From Lachnospiraceae bacterium (GTDB taxonomy: Bacteria; Bacillota; Clostridia; Lachnospirales; Lachnospiraceae), in NCBI GenBank assembly GCA_021200695.1, contig JAJQGF010000335.1, positions 1 through 38,344 of the forward strand: a stretch of DNA of 38,344 bases, written 5' to 3'. The translations under genes and the position numbers were made by a program. Below, piece after piece: positions 7,999 through 18,187 of the stretch. Every line of letters starts with the position of its first letter. Position 1 is the stretch's first letter. The notes beneath the pieces were generated by a model. The model saw only the letters and a list, made by a program, of their open reading frames with translations, did not search any database and was not told the origin of the DNA.

Positions 7999-9900
7999 TT
8001 ATTTCCTTTCGTACCGGTAGGTAGGAACAATCTCCTTTATAACGGCTCGTATATCGCTCTCCTCGTCAAGCGAAGCCAGACGCAGCTTTTCAAGCTGCTC
8101 CTCAAACCTGTCCTCATCGTACTCGATAGGCTCTCCGATATAAATCATCCTGTTTGCGGTCTCCCTCAGACCCTCTTCATTCATCAAAAGCTCCTCATAC
8201 ATCTTTTCACCGGGTCTGAGGCCGATAAATTCAATCTTTATATCCTCCCCGACCTTATATCCCGAAAGCTGTATAAGATTCCTGGCAAGGTCTACTATCT
8301 TCATCGGCTCTCCCATATCAAGGACAAATATTTCTCCTCCTTTGGCATACGCGCCTGCCTGAAGTACAAGCGAAACGGCCTCGGGAATAGTCATAAAATA
8401 TCTGATTATATCAGGACTTGTTACCGTTACCGGCCCGCCCTGCTCTATCTGTTTTTTAAACAGAGGTATGACGCTTCCGTTGCTTCCGAGAACATTTCCA
8501 AATCTGACAGCCACAAACTCCGTCTTGGACCTTCTGTTAAGGCTCTGTATCAACATCTCACATATACGCTTGCTGGCGCCCATAACATTGGTCGGATTTA
8601 CCGCCTTGTCGGTAGAAATCAGAACAAATCTTTTTGCCCCATATTTATCTGCCGCCATTGCCACCTTTAATGTACCAAACACATTGTTTTTGATTGCCTC
8701 ATTGGGGCTGTCCTCCATCAACGGCACATGCTTGTGCGCCGCCGCATGGTATACAATATCGGGACGGTATTTTTTAAATAATTCCTCCACCCTGCCGGTA
8801 TTCCTGACGGAGCCGATAAGTACAACAATTTCGAGCTCGGGAAACCTGCTTATAAGCTCCTGCTGTATATCATAAGCATTATTTTCATAAATATCAAAAA
8901 TAACAAGTCTCTTAGGAGAATGCTCGGCAATCTGCCTGCACAGCTCGCTTCCGATTGAGCCACCGCCTCCGGTTACAAGGATTACCTTATTCCTGACATA
9001 ACCCATTATCTCGTCCACGTTGACCTCTATAGGGTCTCTTCCCAACAAATCCTCTATCTGAACCTCGCGAAGATTGGACACATTGACATCGCCATTGATG
9101 AGCTGATACATTCCGGGAAGTATCCTTAAATGGCACCCGCTCTCCTTGCATATCTCCACTATGGGCTTTATCTTCTGCCTGCTCGCAGAAGGAATGGCAA
9201 TAATTATCTCATCTATTGCGTATTTCTGAACATTGTCAAGTATGGTGTCCCTTCCACCGACAATCGGCACACCTCTAAGATATTTCCCATGGCATCCCGG
9301 ATTGTCATCAATAACACAGGCAACATGCATACTCAGATAACTGCTGACCTCTATTTCCTTTATTATAGCATTTCCCGCAGCACCACCTCCGATTATCATA
9401 CAGTTGAGACGTATCTTACCTCTGGCATGGTCGAGCCGCCGCTTTTGAACCGCACGCATTATTCTATAGCTGAATCTAACCCCGCAGGTAAATATAAGCA
9501 GGAAAAATCCATAGAAAAACGGAAAGCTTACCGGCAGCCTCACACCCATAATAACACAAAATACAGGCTGAGCTATCATGCAAAATATTACAGCTATTCC
9601 ATTATTAATCATTTCCGAATCGGACGCATATCTCCACACACTGTTATACAGTCTTAAAAGATAAAATATAAACAGCATAAACAGCACGTTCGGAATATAT
9701 GTCATAATTGCCGCGTCCCAGAATTCTCTTGGAACATCCATAAACTTAAAATCGTATCTTACATATAAGCTTAAAATCTCCGAAATAAATACCGCTACTA
9801 TATCAGAAAGCATAAGCAGTATTATTCTTGTTACAGGTATTTGCAGAAACCCGATTCTTACATCCTTCAAATTTTTTAATTTTTTCATAACCATCCTCAT
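7999..9900 (-). CDS. Membrane-bound polysaccharide biosynthesis NDP-sugar epimerase/dehydratase (CapD/EpsC-like)
   Basis: N-terminal TM helices, second Rossmann VILVTGGGGSIGSELCRQI, KAVNPTNVMGASKRICEM, GLRPGEKMYEELL. Confidence 0.92.
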   Translation of the reverse strand: MRMVMKKLKNLKDVRIGFLQIPVTRIILLMLSDIVAVFISEILSLYVRYDFKFMDVPREFWDAAIMTYIPNVLFMLFIFYLLRLYNSVWRYASDSEMINNGIAVIFCMIAQPVFCVIMGVRLPVSFPFFYGFFLLIFTCGVRFSYRIMRAVQKRRLDHARGKIRLNCMIIGGGAAGNAIIKEIEVSSYLSMHVACVIDDNPGCHGKYLRGVPIVGGRDTILDNVQKYAIDEIIIAIPSASRQKIKPIVEICKESGCHLRILPGMYQLINGDVNVSNLREVQIEDLLGRDPIEVNVDEIMGYVRNKVILVTGGGGSIGSELCRQIAEHSPKRLVIFDIYENNAYDIQQELISRFPELEIVVLIGSVRNTGRVEELFKKYRPDIVYHAAAHKHVPLMEDSPNEAIKNNVFGTLKVAMAADKYGAKRFVLISTDKAVNPTNVMGASKRICEMLIQSLNRRSKTEFVAVRFGNVLGSNGSVIPLFKKQIEQGGPVTVTSPDIIRYFMTIPEAVSLVLQAGAYAKGGEIFVLDMGEPMKIVDLARNLIQLSGYKVGEDIKIEFIGLRPGEKMYEELLMNEEGLRETANRMIYIGEPIEYDEDRFEEQLEKLRLASLDEESDIRAVIKEIVPTYRYERK

Positions 9901-9997
9901 TTCTGAGCGATTTACCGCGCTTTAAACAGACTATACTCCTGTTTGTCCTTCTAATGTATTACATATTAATAAAAATGTCAAAACCACAGCCATTATA

Positions 9998-11035
9998 TCA
10001 TTTTAATGCCCTTATTTTCCTGTGCAGCCTTCTCGCTGTACGCGGAGCGGCGGCAAGTATTATATGATAGCATTTGTTTTTTATGGTCAGATATCTGTTT
10101 CCCATGCTCTTTAACAGATTGCATCTCATCCATGCTACTATTTCCCTGTACTGTACATTGTCCCCTGTCATAAGGCATACCGGTATATGCAGAAGGTATT
10201 CTATTCTCTGGAACACCCCGAACCTGAATGCCTCATCCTCAAGAGCCGGATAATTTTCCTTAACTATTTCCGCCGCCATATCTGCATTATCAACACAATC
10301 CCCGAACACCTCCGAAAAGCTGTCCCTGTCCGCTTTTCTGGAATTGCTGCCTATCCTGTAAAACACATGATATGCCTGCTTTGGCAGCGATACCAGCCCT
10401 TCTGTCTTTGGCAGCAGACGCACCAGAAGCGCGAAATCCTCATTAAGCCTTCCTATAGGGAAGGGCTCTCTGTTTTCACACAAAAGCGACCTGTGTGTAA
10501 GCTTTGTGCAGAATGAGCAGTCCCCCCTGTGCATCAGCAGCTCGCGCATAAAGGCTTCGCTGTCTATGCATACCGGCGATACAGGAGGCTCGCAGATGTT
10601 TGGAAGCCTGCTGCCATCCGAAGCTATCTCGTCCCTGCCAATCTGAGCTATCTTCACATTATAAGCGGTTATTCCCTCATACAGCAGGCTGTACATATCA
10701 CTGTCTGCATAATCATCACTGTCTATAAAGCCTATATATTCGCCGCTCGCATATAGAAGCCCCAGATTACGTGCCGACGAGGAGCCTCCGTTCTCCTTGT
10801 GCAGCACCTTTATACGTGAATCCTCATTTCCAAGCTCATCACAAAGTATGCCCGTTCCATCGGTTGAGCCGTCGTCCACAAGTATAATCTCAAGATTTTT
10901 GTATGTCTGCTCCATTATGGAGTGTACACATCTGGGCAGATATTCGATTACATTGTACACCGGAACTATAACTGTTATCAGTGGTTCTATATCGGTATTT
11001 ATTGTGTCACTCATGTGTATCTCCGTATTTTCCAA
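9998..11035 (-). CDS. Glycosyltransferase family 2
   Basis: LITVIVPVYNVIEYLPRCVHSIMEQTYKNLEIILVDDGSTDGTGILCDE...ARNLGLLYASGEYIGFIDSDDY. Confidence 0.9.
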   Translation of the reverse strand: MENTEIHMSDTINTDIEPLITVIVPVYNVIEYLPRCVHSIMEQTYKNLEIILVDDGSTDGTGILCDELGNEDSRIKVLHKENGGSSSARNLGLLYASGEYIGFIDSDDYADSDMYSLLYEGITAYNVKIAQIGRDEIASDGSRLPNICEPPVSPVCIDSEAFMRELLMHRGDCSFCTKLTHRSLLCENREPFPIGRLNEDFALLVRLLPKTEGLVSLPKQAYHVFYRIGSNSRKADRDSFSEVFGDCVDNADMAAEIVKENYPALEDEAFRFGVFQRIEYLLHIPVCLMTGDNVQYREIVAWMRCNLLKSMGNRYLTIKNKCYHIILAAAPRTARRLHRKIRALK

Positions 11036-11050
11036 AACAAATAAAATCAG

Positions 11051-12256
11051 TTACTTTATTAATCTGCCATACATTCTTTTTTCTGATATGGCTCTTTCAG
11101 GTGCGCAGGGATATGTGTCCTCATAATTTTCACCACATTGTCCTCCACTGTCTCCCAGCAGCCCGTCAAGCAGCTCAAGGAGACGCTTTGCAGCATTTTG
11201 CGGATTCCAGACCTCTGTTATCGTCCTATAGGCGTTTTCCCCAAGCTCCCTGCGAAGCCCGGGCTCCATGACAAGCCTCTCGGTTTCCTTAAAAAGCTGC
11301 TGTTTATCCCCGTCTCTGTAAATAATACCGTTGTGTTCGTTTCGTATCAGGTACGGGACAGCGCCTATCATGTGGTCGGCCACAACCGCACAGGCGCTGT
11401 TCATAGCCTCATTCAGGACTGCACCCCAGCCCTCCTGCCTGTCGCTGGTAAAAAGAAATATATCCGCCCTCTCCATATATCGGCGTACCTCACCGGGAGT
11501 CTTAAAGCCTGCCATTTTAACGCTGCCTGAGAGACCCTTCCTGTCTAGCATTTCTCTCAGCCCGGCTTCCATATCTCCTCCTCCTATTATATCCATATGA
11601 AAGGCTATATTTTTATTTTGGAGATATTCCGCGGTTTCAAGGGCAAGCTCGGCATGCTTCCAATCTATAAGCCTTCCTGCCCACAGAATATATGGCAGCT
11701 CTCCGTACCCCTTACCCTCGATAAGCCTATCCACATCATACAGCTCCGTACGGGGAAAATATCCCCATTTATACATTTTCCCAGGGTAAGCCCTTACTAT
11801 ATGATAGTCTGATGCAACATACCCGCCGGCACAGAGCAGAAATACCGGTGCCCTTCTGTATCTTGTATGGTCGTGATATTTCTTAATAAGGCCTCGGGGT
11901 GATATTGCCTTCCATTGTCCCGTCTTATAGAGCCTCTCGCTTATTCTTACAACCGGCATCCCGTTTTTCAGCCTTTCCTCAATATATGTCTCATCATCAC
12001 AGCCTCCGAAAAGCACAACCTCGCTTTCTCTTATAAGTCTTTTGCAGTATTCCTCCTCCTCATAAAAGCGCCGTACATATAAAAGCCCCTTTTCCTCACT
12101 CCAGCCCATTTTGACGCGTTCCTCCTCCATAGGCTCGGTTTGTATAAAGGTAAAGCTTCCTCCTCTCTCCTCCAATAAACAGCACATGCTCTCGCAGAAA
12201 GGAATCTGATGATGATTTATATAATTTGACACAAATGTCACATTAATTTTTCTCAT
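11051..12256 (-). CDS. Glycosyltransferase family 4 (GT-B)
   Basis: LPYILWAGRLIDWKHAELALETAEYL...ADIFLFTSDRQEGWGAVLNEAMNSACAVVADHMIGAVPYLI; 4-nt overlap with the upstream gene. Confidence 0.87.
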   Translation of the reverse strand: MRKINVTFVSNYINHHQIPFCESMCCLLEERGGSFTFIQTEPMEEERVKMGWSEEKGLLYVRRFYEEEEYCKRLIRESEVVLFGGCDDETYIEERLKNGMPVVRISERLYKTGQWKAISPRGLIKKYHDHTRYRRAPVFLLCAGGYVASDYHIVRAYPGKMYKWGYFPRTELYDVDRLIEGKGYGELPYILWAGRLIDWKHAELALETAEYLQNKNIAFHMDIIGGGDMEAGLREMLDRKGLSGSVKMAGFKTPGEVRRYMERADIFLFTSDRQEGWGAVLNEAMNSACAVVADHMIGAVPYLIRNEHNGIIYRDGDKQQLFKETERLVMEPGLRRELGENAYRTITEVWNPQNAAKRLLELLDGLLGDSGGQCGENYEDTYPCAPERAISEKRMYGRLIK

Positions 12257-13602
12257 TTCCGAGCCCTTTCCGCAATATTTGAGTAGATTTCCACCATTTT
12301 CGCATAATTAGCCTCTCTGTTATGGGTAGTTTTTGCATGTATTCTTGCATTTTTGCAAAAAGTGTGTTTTTTTGAGGGATTTTCCCATATTTCACAAACA
12401 GCCTTTTCCAAGGCCTCAGAAACATTATAAAGTCCGCCGTCATATGCTGTCATATCCGGTCTTAAATCTGCATCAAAGCCTTTAAATCCTGCTCCGTCAA
12501 CTCCCGCCGTAAACATATCGGGTATTCCTCCTACAAGCGCCGCCACGCATGGTACCCCCAGAAGCATTGCCTCGCCAAGAGAGTTAGGAGAATTTTCATT
12601 TGCCGAGCAGCACACGAAAACTCCGCAGTTTAGATATTCCTCCTTCATCTGTTCTGCCGAAAGCATACCCGTAAAATGCACCCTGCCCTCAAGACCCTCA
12701 TCTCTTATCAGCCTGCGCAGATATTTTCCATAGGCAGATATTTTCATTTTGTCTTTAAGGGCAGCATACTCTACCAGACTGTTTCCTGCCGCACGTATCT
12801 CAATATCAGGATATTTCTTCACAAGCCTTCCCGCGGCAATCAGCAAATAATGAAATCCCTTAAGCGGATAGTCCGCCTGACTGATAAATATAGTGTGCGG
12901 CTTACTGCTCTCCTCACTCCACTTTCCCTGATAAAAGCAGGTACGCAGCGTCTCGTTCATTGAATAATACGTTAAGCCCTGATTGTATTTATATGCATAT
13001 CCGCGGTCAAATTTCGTGCGGCCGATGACATTTACCGCACGGGATATCACCTCCTGCTCACGAAGTCCCCTGATTGCGTATTTGCGCTGCTGCTGCTTTA
13101 TGCTGTCCCTTTTTATAAAATCCCTGAAGGTTACACTGTTCTGAACACTCTCGGGAATATTTGCCATATAGCTCTCCGCTATAGCGGTACATATCCCCTG
13201 AAGCCCAACTACGATTTTCTCAGGCGTACTGCAGGCTTTAATTGCTGCCAGCGTATGCGGAAATTCCGTTCCAAAGCAATGTATAACCTCCGGCTCTGCT
13301 TCATTTATTATATCAGCAAGCTGCTTCTCAAGAAACGGCCTGTATTTCTCTGGCTTGTGTATCTCCTCGGTAAACGCGTAATATGTCAATACTGCACCGT
13401 TTTCCAAATGAAGCTGCCCGCTTTTTATTCCTGAAGCATTGTCTGTCGGAAATGCAATGTGAAGCTCTATATTATTTTTTGTGTGATTTTCGAGGATAGT
13501 GCTGCACAGTCCCGTGAGCCACCCCTCCTTATTGCCGGCGCCAAGTCCGAGCTTATGGGCAATTATGGGAAGCATTGTATTGCATATCCACAATATTTTC
13601 AT
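12253..13602 (-). CDS. Glycosyltransferase family 4 (GT-B)
   Basis: MKILWICNTMLP...FISQADYPLKGFHYLLIAAGRLVKKYPDIEIRAAG...CSANENSPNSLGEAMLLGVPCVAALVGGIPDMF. Confidence 0.88.
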   Translation of the reverse strand: MKILWICNTMLPIIAHKLGLGAGNKEGWLTGLCSTILENHTKNNIELHIAFPTDNASGIKSGQLHLENGAVLTYYAFTEEIHKPEKYRPFLEKQLADIINEAEPEVIHCFGTEFPHTLAAIKACSTPEKIVVGLQGICTAIAESYMANIPESVQNSVTFRDFIKRDSIKQQQRKYAIRGLREQEVISRAVNVIGRTKFDRGYAYKYNQGLTYYSMNETLRTCFYQGKWSEESSKPHTIFISQADYPLKGFHYLLIAAGRLVKKYPDIEIRAAGNSLVEYAALKDKMKISAYGKYLRRLIRDEGLEGRVHFTGMLSAEQMKEEYLNCGVFVCCSANENSPNSLGEAMLLGVPCVAALVGGIPDMFTAGVDGAGFKGFDADLRPDMTAYDGGLYNVSEALEKAVCEIWENPSKKHTFCKNARIHAKTTHNREANYAKMVEIYSNIAERARK

Positions 13603-13614
13603 TCCTGCATCTCC

Positions 13615-14736
13615 TCAGTCAAATATCCAGTTAAGATAAGGCAGAAGCCTTACGTCTACATCATACATTCCCCTAAGCAGCATGGCAAAATATACTGTGA
13701 ATGCGGCCGTAACCCCTGTATAGCATAATCTCCTGAACCATCTGCTCTCTATCTCTCCAACCACCCGCGGAATCAGAAATATCTGGGATATTATCATATA
13801 ATACCCCACCCTCGAGACCTCCGGTATAAATGAACCGCAGCAGTATACAATAAGCCCCCCTAAATTAAGAAAAAAGTAAAATCTGTTGGCAATATCACCG
13901 TTAAGACTTTTCCTTCGGCATATTCCACACAATACCAATACTGCGATACATTTTGCAATATTTACATATGAAACCTGACCATTGTCAAATGCAGAAGCCT
14001 CATAATACGGATAAAAGTAAAAAACAATCTGTCTTAAAATACTCTTACCAAAGATTATTACCGCCAATATAAACGCACAGCCTAAGGCATAATGCCACTT
14101 TTTCAGTCTTGCAGCCGCAAGCCATCTCGCAATAATATACACCGGTATAACAAGGAAAACAGATTTGTGAAACGCACCTCCGGCTATTATCCAGAGCACA
14201 AAGCATGCATATTCTCCTCTAAGCACATATTTCATTGAGTAAAGCGCAATCGCCAGCGCAAGATAATATCGCACGGAATTCAGACTGTTAAAATAATATC
14301 CCCCGGTCATCAGAAGAAACAGGGAAAACGCATAGTCTGAAGCCTGTGCATGCATCGCCAGCGAAAAAAACATCACCGTAAGAAATGAGAACAGCGCAAA
14401 GACAGGAAGATAATTATCATAGCCAAAAAGCTTCTGCATTCCCTTTACAATTAAATTAAACCCAAACTCAGACGATACATAGCGCTCCTGAGCTATAAGC
14501 CTGAAATTGAAACGATATGGCCAATAATCATTTCCTACCGCGATACGGCATGCCGATACACCGGTTAGCAGACAAAATATTGCAAGCTCGGCAACCATAT
14601 TGCGGGCATACTGCCTGTCCTTATAAATATATTGTCCGCCGATACAGCGCGGCACATATGACTTATTTCTGACAAACAGACCAAGCGCCACCGTAACTAT
14701 GGTAAGAATAATGTAAACCAATGCCGAGCTCTCCAT
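13615..14736 (-). CDS. EpsG-like multi-pass membrane protein (putative EPS polymerase)
   Basis: MESSALVYIILTIVTVALGLFVRNKS...VGNDYWPYRFNF...SSEFGFNLIVKGMQKLFG...NSVRYYLALAIALYSMKYV; start at 14736 preferred (RBS, avoids overlap with upstream gene). Confidence 0.78.
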   Translation of the reverse strand: MESSALVYIILTIVTVALGLFVRNKSYVPRCIGGQYIYKDRQYARNMVAELAIFCLLTGVSACRIAVGNDYWPYRFNFRLIAQERYVSSEFGFNLIVKGMQKLFGYDNYLPVFALFSFLTVMFFSLAMHAQASDYAFSLFLLMTGGYYFNSLNSVRYYLALAIALYSMKYVLRGEYACFVLWIIAGGAFHKSVFLVIPVYIIARWLAAARLKKWHYALGCAFILAVIIFGKSILRQIVFYFYPYYEASAFDNGQVSYVNIAKCIAVLVLCGICRRKSLNGDIANRFYFFLNLGGLIVYCCGSFIPEVSRVGYYMIISQIFLIPRVVGEIESRWFRRLCYTGVTAAFTVYFAMLLRGMYDVDVRLLPYLNWIFD

Positions 14737-14759
14737 ACCGCATCTACCTTTCCTGACTA

Positions 14760-15533
14760 TTACTCCTCCCGCATGCCGTCCCGCATCCATGCGAATGCCT
14801 GTCCTACTCCTGTCTCCCTGCATATTGTGTCCCTATGCGCAAGAAGGAATCTTATCGCCATCACTGCTGCCGGCTTTCCGTACAAATATTTGTACAACAC
14901 TCCTCTGTCCCTGAAAAATTTCTCATTATAGCCTTCAAACCATGACGACTCTCCGGTCTCCTCCCTGCCTATCGTTACAGGCGCAGTATAAACCCTGTAG
15001 CCCTTTGACATGAATTCCCTGAGAAAGAGGCTGTCCTCTCCGTTGCTGTACTTAGCTCCGCCTCCAAACAGCAGAGAAAAGGTGACTCCTGATTTTAACA
15101 GGCTCTCCCTTCTTACAGCAAAGCTCACCGCACCGTATCGTCCGCAATTATACCAATGCACCCTTCTCCTGTCAGTAATATTATAGGTGCGTCTGGCCTC
15201 GTCGACCGTAATATTAAAAAGTATCATATCCGCTTTGGGATTTCTTTCAAATTCCGCCTCAACCGCATCGGCATATCCATCCTCATACACAATGTCTTCA
15301 TCAGAAAAAAGGCAGATATCTCTATCTGCTCTTAAAATTGCCTCATTGCGGCTCCTTCCTACTCCTCTGTCAGGAAAGGAAAAAAAGCGCACTCTGTGCC
15401 CTTTGTATTCTGCCTCCTCAAATGCAAAGCAGTCACATTGGTTAATTATAATTGCATCTGAATCAATTCTCATCGTATCCACAATATTTTGAAGTGAACT
15501 GTTCATAACACTCGCCAAAACCTGAACACTCAT
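14760..15533 (-). CDS. Glycosyltransferase family 2-like
   Basis: DRGVGRSRNEAILRADRDICLFSDEDIVYEDGYADAVEAEF; RBS GAGG before ATG at 15533. Confidence 0.75.
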   Translation of the reverse strand: MSVQVLASVMNSSLQNIVDTMRIDSDAIIINQCDCFAFEEAEYKGHRVRFFSFPDRGVGRSRNEAILRADRDICLFSDEDIVYEDGYADAVEAEFERNPKADMILFNITVDEARRTYNITDRRRVHWYNCGRYGAVSFAVRRESLLKSGVTFSLLFGGGAKYSNGEDSLFLREFMSKGYRVYTAPVTIGREETGESSWFEGYNEKFFRDRGVLYKYLYGKPAAVMAIRFLLAHRDTICRETGVGQAFAWMRDGMREE

Positions 15534-15540
15534 AGATACC

Positions 15541-16644
15541 TCATTTCCCGGCCTGTTTATCCATATCATTTTTAGGAATCAGATAGTATGCCCTGATAAG
15601 CCATTCATCCGCAGAATTCAAAAAAACCGCCGTAACATCTATATCCTGCTCCGCCATAAATTCAAGAACTCTCTCTATTTTCCTGCCTGCATGACTGCCT
15701 GCATTTACACTGAGAAGAACCCCGTCCATCTTTCGCATACATTTTACACTCTCGGGACAGATTGCCGGAGCCGGAACGGGAATCCACTCTGTCTGCACAC
15801 GCGGGGGATTTCCCGCCTGCGCGCCGCCGTTTTGAAGCATACGGCTGAGCATATCTGCTATCTGGCTGCAATCGGCACTGTCCTCTGCCGTGCACACCGC
15901 TGCCTTTCTTACATCCTTAAAAATATATTCTACATTTGTAAGAAGCTCTATGCTCTGTGCGGTTCCCACACATTTGAGTCCATACCTCCTGCGTATGGAT
16001 GCGGGAAGCCATATACCATCATTTCCCGTCTCATAAATCAGGAATATCACCAGCGCGGAAAAGCATGAAAGCACCGCGCTTAATATAACCGCCCTAAGGG
16101 GTCTTACATCCTCCTCTGACTCGACAGCCTCCCTGGCCTGGGAAATAACCGTTATCCGGCTTATCTGAGGATTGCTCCCGGCAAAGTATTCCGTCATTGT
16201 CACCTCCACAGCCCGTTCGACCTGAATACACAGCTCAGGCTCCTGGGCAGTCACAGTCACCGTCGGAACATGCAGGTCGGACGCAAGTGTTGCGCTCAGC
16301 ATCCCCGCAAGCTCACCTGAATCACACTGCTGCACGCCCATCTCCGCAAGCGTTTCGCAGAGCGCGCCGATAAAATCTCCCGACTGCACATAGGTATTCC
16401 AGCTCGTCTCATTAATGTAATAATCACCCGATTTTGATGGCTCGTCAGTATATTCAACCTTATATGTGGAGGCCGCCTCATAATAATGTGTTGTAACAAG
16501 CATCACATTCTTCACATAATATCCGCCTCCAAACACAACAGTGCCTAACACCGTCGCCATTACAATGATATTAAGCCTTCTGATAAGCCTCAGCACTGTC
16601 AGTCTGAGGTCAAAGGGTTCTCTGCCATATTGCGCCTCGAACAT
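15541..16644 (-). CDS. Wzz/CpsC-like chain-length determinant with degenerate BY-kinase-like C-terminal domain
   Basis: Two TM segments flanking an extracellular domain (LRLTVLRLIRRLNIIVMATVLGTVVFGGGYYV ... LRAVILSAVLSCFSALVIFLIYE); C-terminal region resembles CpsD/ParA-type sequence without a Walker A motif. Confidence 0.75.
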   Translation of the reverse strand: MFEAQYGREPFDLRLTVLRLIRRLNIIVMATVLGTVVFGGGYYVKNVMLVTTHYYEAASTYKVEYTDEPSKSGDYYINETSWNTYVQSGDFIGALCETLAEMGVQQCDSGELAGMLSATLASDLHVPTVTVTAQEPELCIQVERAVEVTMTEYFAGSNPQISRITVISQAREAVESEEDVRPLRAVILSAVLSCFSALVIFLIYETGNDGIWLPASIRRRYGLKCVGTAQSIELLTNVEYIFKDVRKAAVCTAEDSADCSQIADMLSRMLQNGGAQAGNPPRVQTEWIPVPAPAICPESVKCMRKMDGVLLSVNAGSHAGRKIERVLEFMAEQDIDVTAVFLNSADEWLIRAYYLIPKNDMDKQAGK

Positions 16645-16655
16645 AATGCCTCCCG

Positions 16656-18098
16656 TTATTCCTGTCCTTCATGTTTACTGTTGTATTCTTCCCTCAGCGC
16701 TGTTATCTGTTCTCCCTCAACACCCTCCGTGCTGTCGGGCCACAGCAATATTTTAAGCGTGAGCAGCATCAGCTTCAAATCCAGCCAGACTGAATATTTC
16801 CCTATATAAGTCAAATCCAGCTTCAGCTTATCATAAGGAGAGGTATTATATTTTCCGTATACCTGGGCAAAGCCGGCAAGTCCCGCCTTTACCTTCATCC
16901 TGTACGCAAACTCCGGCATGATTTCCAGATACTGCGCAATTATCTCCGGCCTTTCAGGTCTCGGACCTATAAATGACATATCTCCCCTGAGTATATTTAT
17001 AAGCTGCGGCAGCTCATCGATTCGGCACTTCCTTATAAACCTTCCTATAGGTGTGATTCTGCTGTCATTCTTCTGTGCAAGTCTTGCAATTCCGTCCTTT
17101 TCAGCATCCACGCGCATGCTTCGGAATTTCATTATCTCAAATTCCTTCTGGTTGATAGTACAGCGCACCTGCCTGTACAGTACGGGACCCCCGTCATACA
17201 GCTTTATCGCTATGGCAGTTACCAGCATAAACGGTGACGCTATAATTAAAAGTACAAGCGAGCATATGATATCGATTGCGCGTTTTATAAAACGCTGTTC
17301 CATTGTAAGTGAGTACTCTCTGGTAAGAAGTATAGGGGTGTCAAATACATGCAACTCCTCAGCGCCAAGCATTATGACATCTGTTATTTTAGGCATCATA
17401 TATACCCTTATTGAATTGGAATAACAGAATTTAAAGAGGCTGTTCCTCTCCTCGTTTGATAAATCCCACAGCACTACCGCGCTGCATCTGCCCGAACGAT
17501 AATCCTCACTGATTTCCCTGCAAATCTCCCTTATACCTCTGCCTGCACTGATGCACTTTTCAATCCTGTACTTGTCGCTCCTGCTCTCAAACTTAGCCTT
17601 TATGTCCTCTATCGGTCTGTTTCCATGAATAAGCAGCAGCTTTCTTGGCGGGAATATGGAACGATACAGTCTGTTTGCAGCATAAATATATACAATTACA
17701 ACAACCGTCTGCTCTATCATCATAAATATGAACACATCCGGCACAAAAAGCTGGAATGCCATTACCGACAGCTCTGCGTATATTATTAAATTAGCTATAA
17801 AGGTTGCAAATACCTGCGAAAAAATTATCTCCGCATTTTTCAAATATCCCAGCCTGATACCGCCATACATATTTGACAGAGCAAACAGGATAACTCCGTA
17901 TATGGAAATTTCCAAAACATGTCCCTTAAACCAGAAGCCTCTTAAATCCTCTACAATGCTGTATTGGAAATGATATATCCAATGATAACCGAATATGGCT
18001 ATTTCAAGTGCCAGACATCCGGCGACCAATGCAATATTTATCAGACGCTTAAACGCTTCCATTTTCCGTATCGAATTTTCATTAGTGCTTATTTCCAA
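16656..18098 (-). CDS. Polyprenyl-phosphate sugar phosphotransferase, long form (WcaJ/CpsE-like)
   Basis: N-terminal TM helices plus FIKRAIDIICSLVLLIIASPFMLVTAIAIKLYDGGPVLYRQVRC...EIMKFRSMRVDAEKDG...CRIDELPQLINILRGDMSFIGPRPERPE. Confidence 0.92.
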   Translation of the reverse strand: MEISTNENSIRKMEAFKRLINIALVAGCLALEIAIFGYHWIYHFQYSIVEDLRGFWFKGHVLEISIYGVILFALSNMYGGIRLGYLKNAEIIFSQVFATFIANLIIYAELSVMAFQLFVPDVFIFMMIEQTVVVIVYIYAANRLYRSIFPPRKLLLIHGNRPIEDIKAKFESRSDKYRIEKCISAGRGIREICREISEDYRSGRCSAVVLWDLSNEERNSLFKFCYSNSIRVYMMPKITDVIMLGAEELHVFDTPILLTREYSLTMEQRFIKRAIDIICSLVLLIIASPFMLVTAIAIKLYDGGPVLYRQVRCTINQKEFEIMKFRSMRVDAEKDGIARLAQKNDSRITPIGRFIRKCRIDELPQLINILRGDMSFIGPRPERPEIIAQYLEIMPEFAYRMKVKAGLAGFAQVYGKYNTSPYDKLKLDLTYIGKYSVWLDLKLMLLTLKILLWPDSTEGVEGEQITALREEYNSKHEGQE

Positions 18099-18187
18099 GC
18101 TTTATTTCCTCCCTGTTTCGAAGGTGCATGATTTTAAAAGCATACCTTTAGAGTATACCACATTCCTTGCATTTTTGTATATATTTC

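Noticed and set aside
7373-8020. 215 aa plus-strand ORF
   Set aside because: Antisense of the well-supported sugar transferase gene; Ser/Pro/Ile-rich shadow translation, no RBS or family motif seen.
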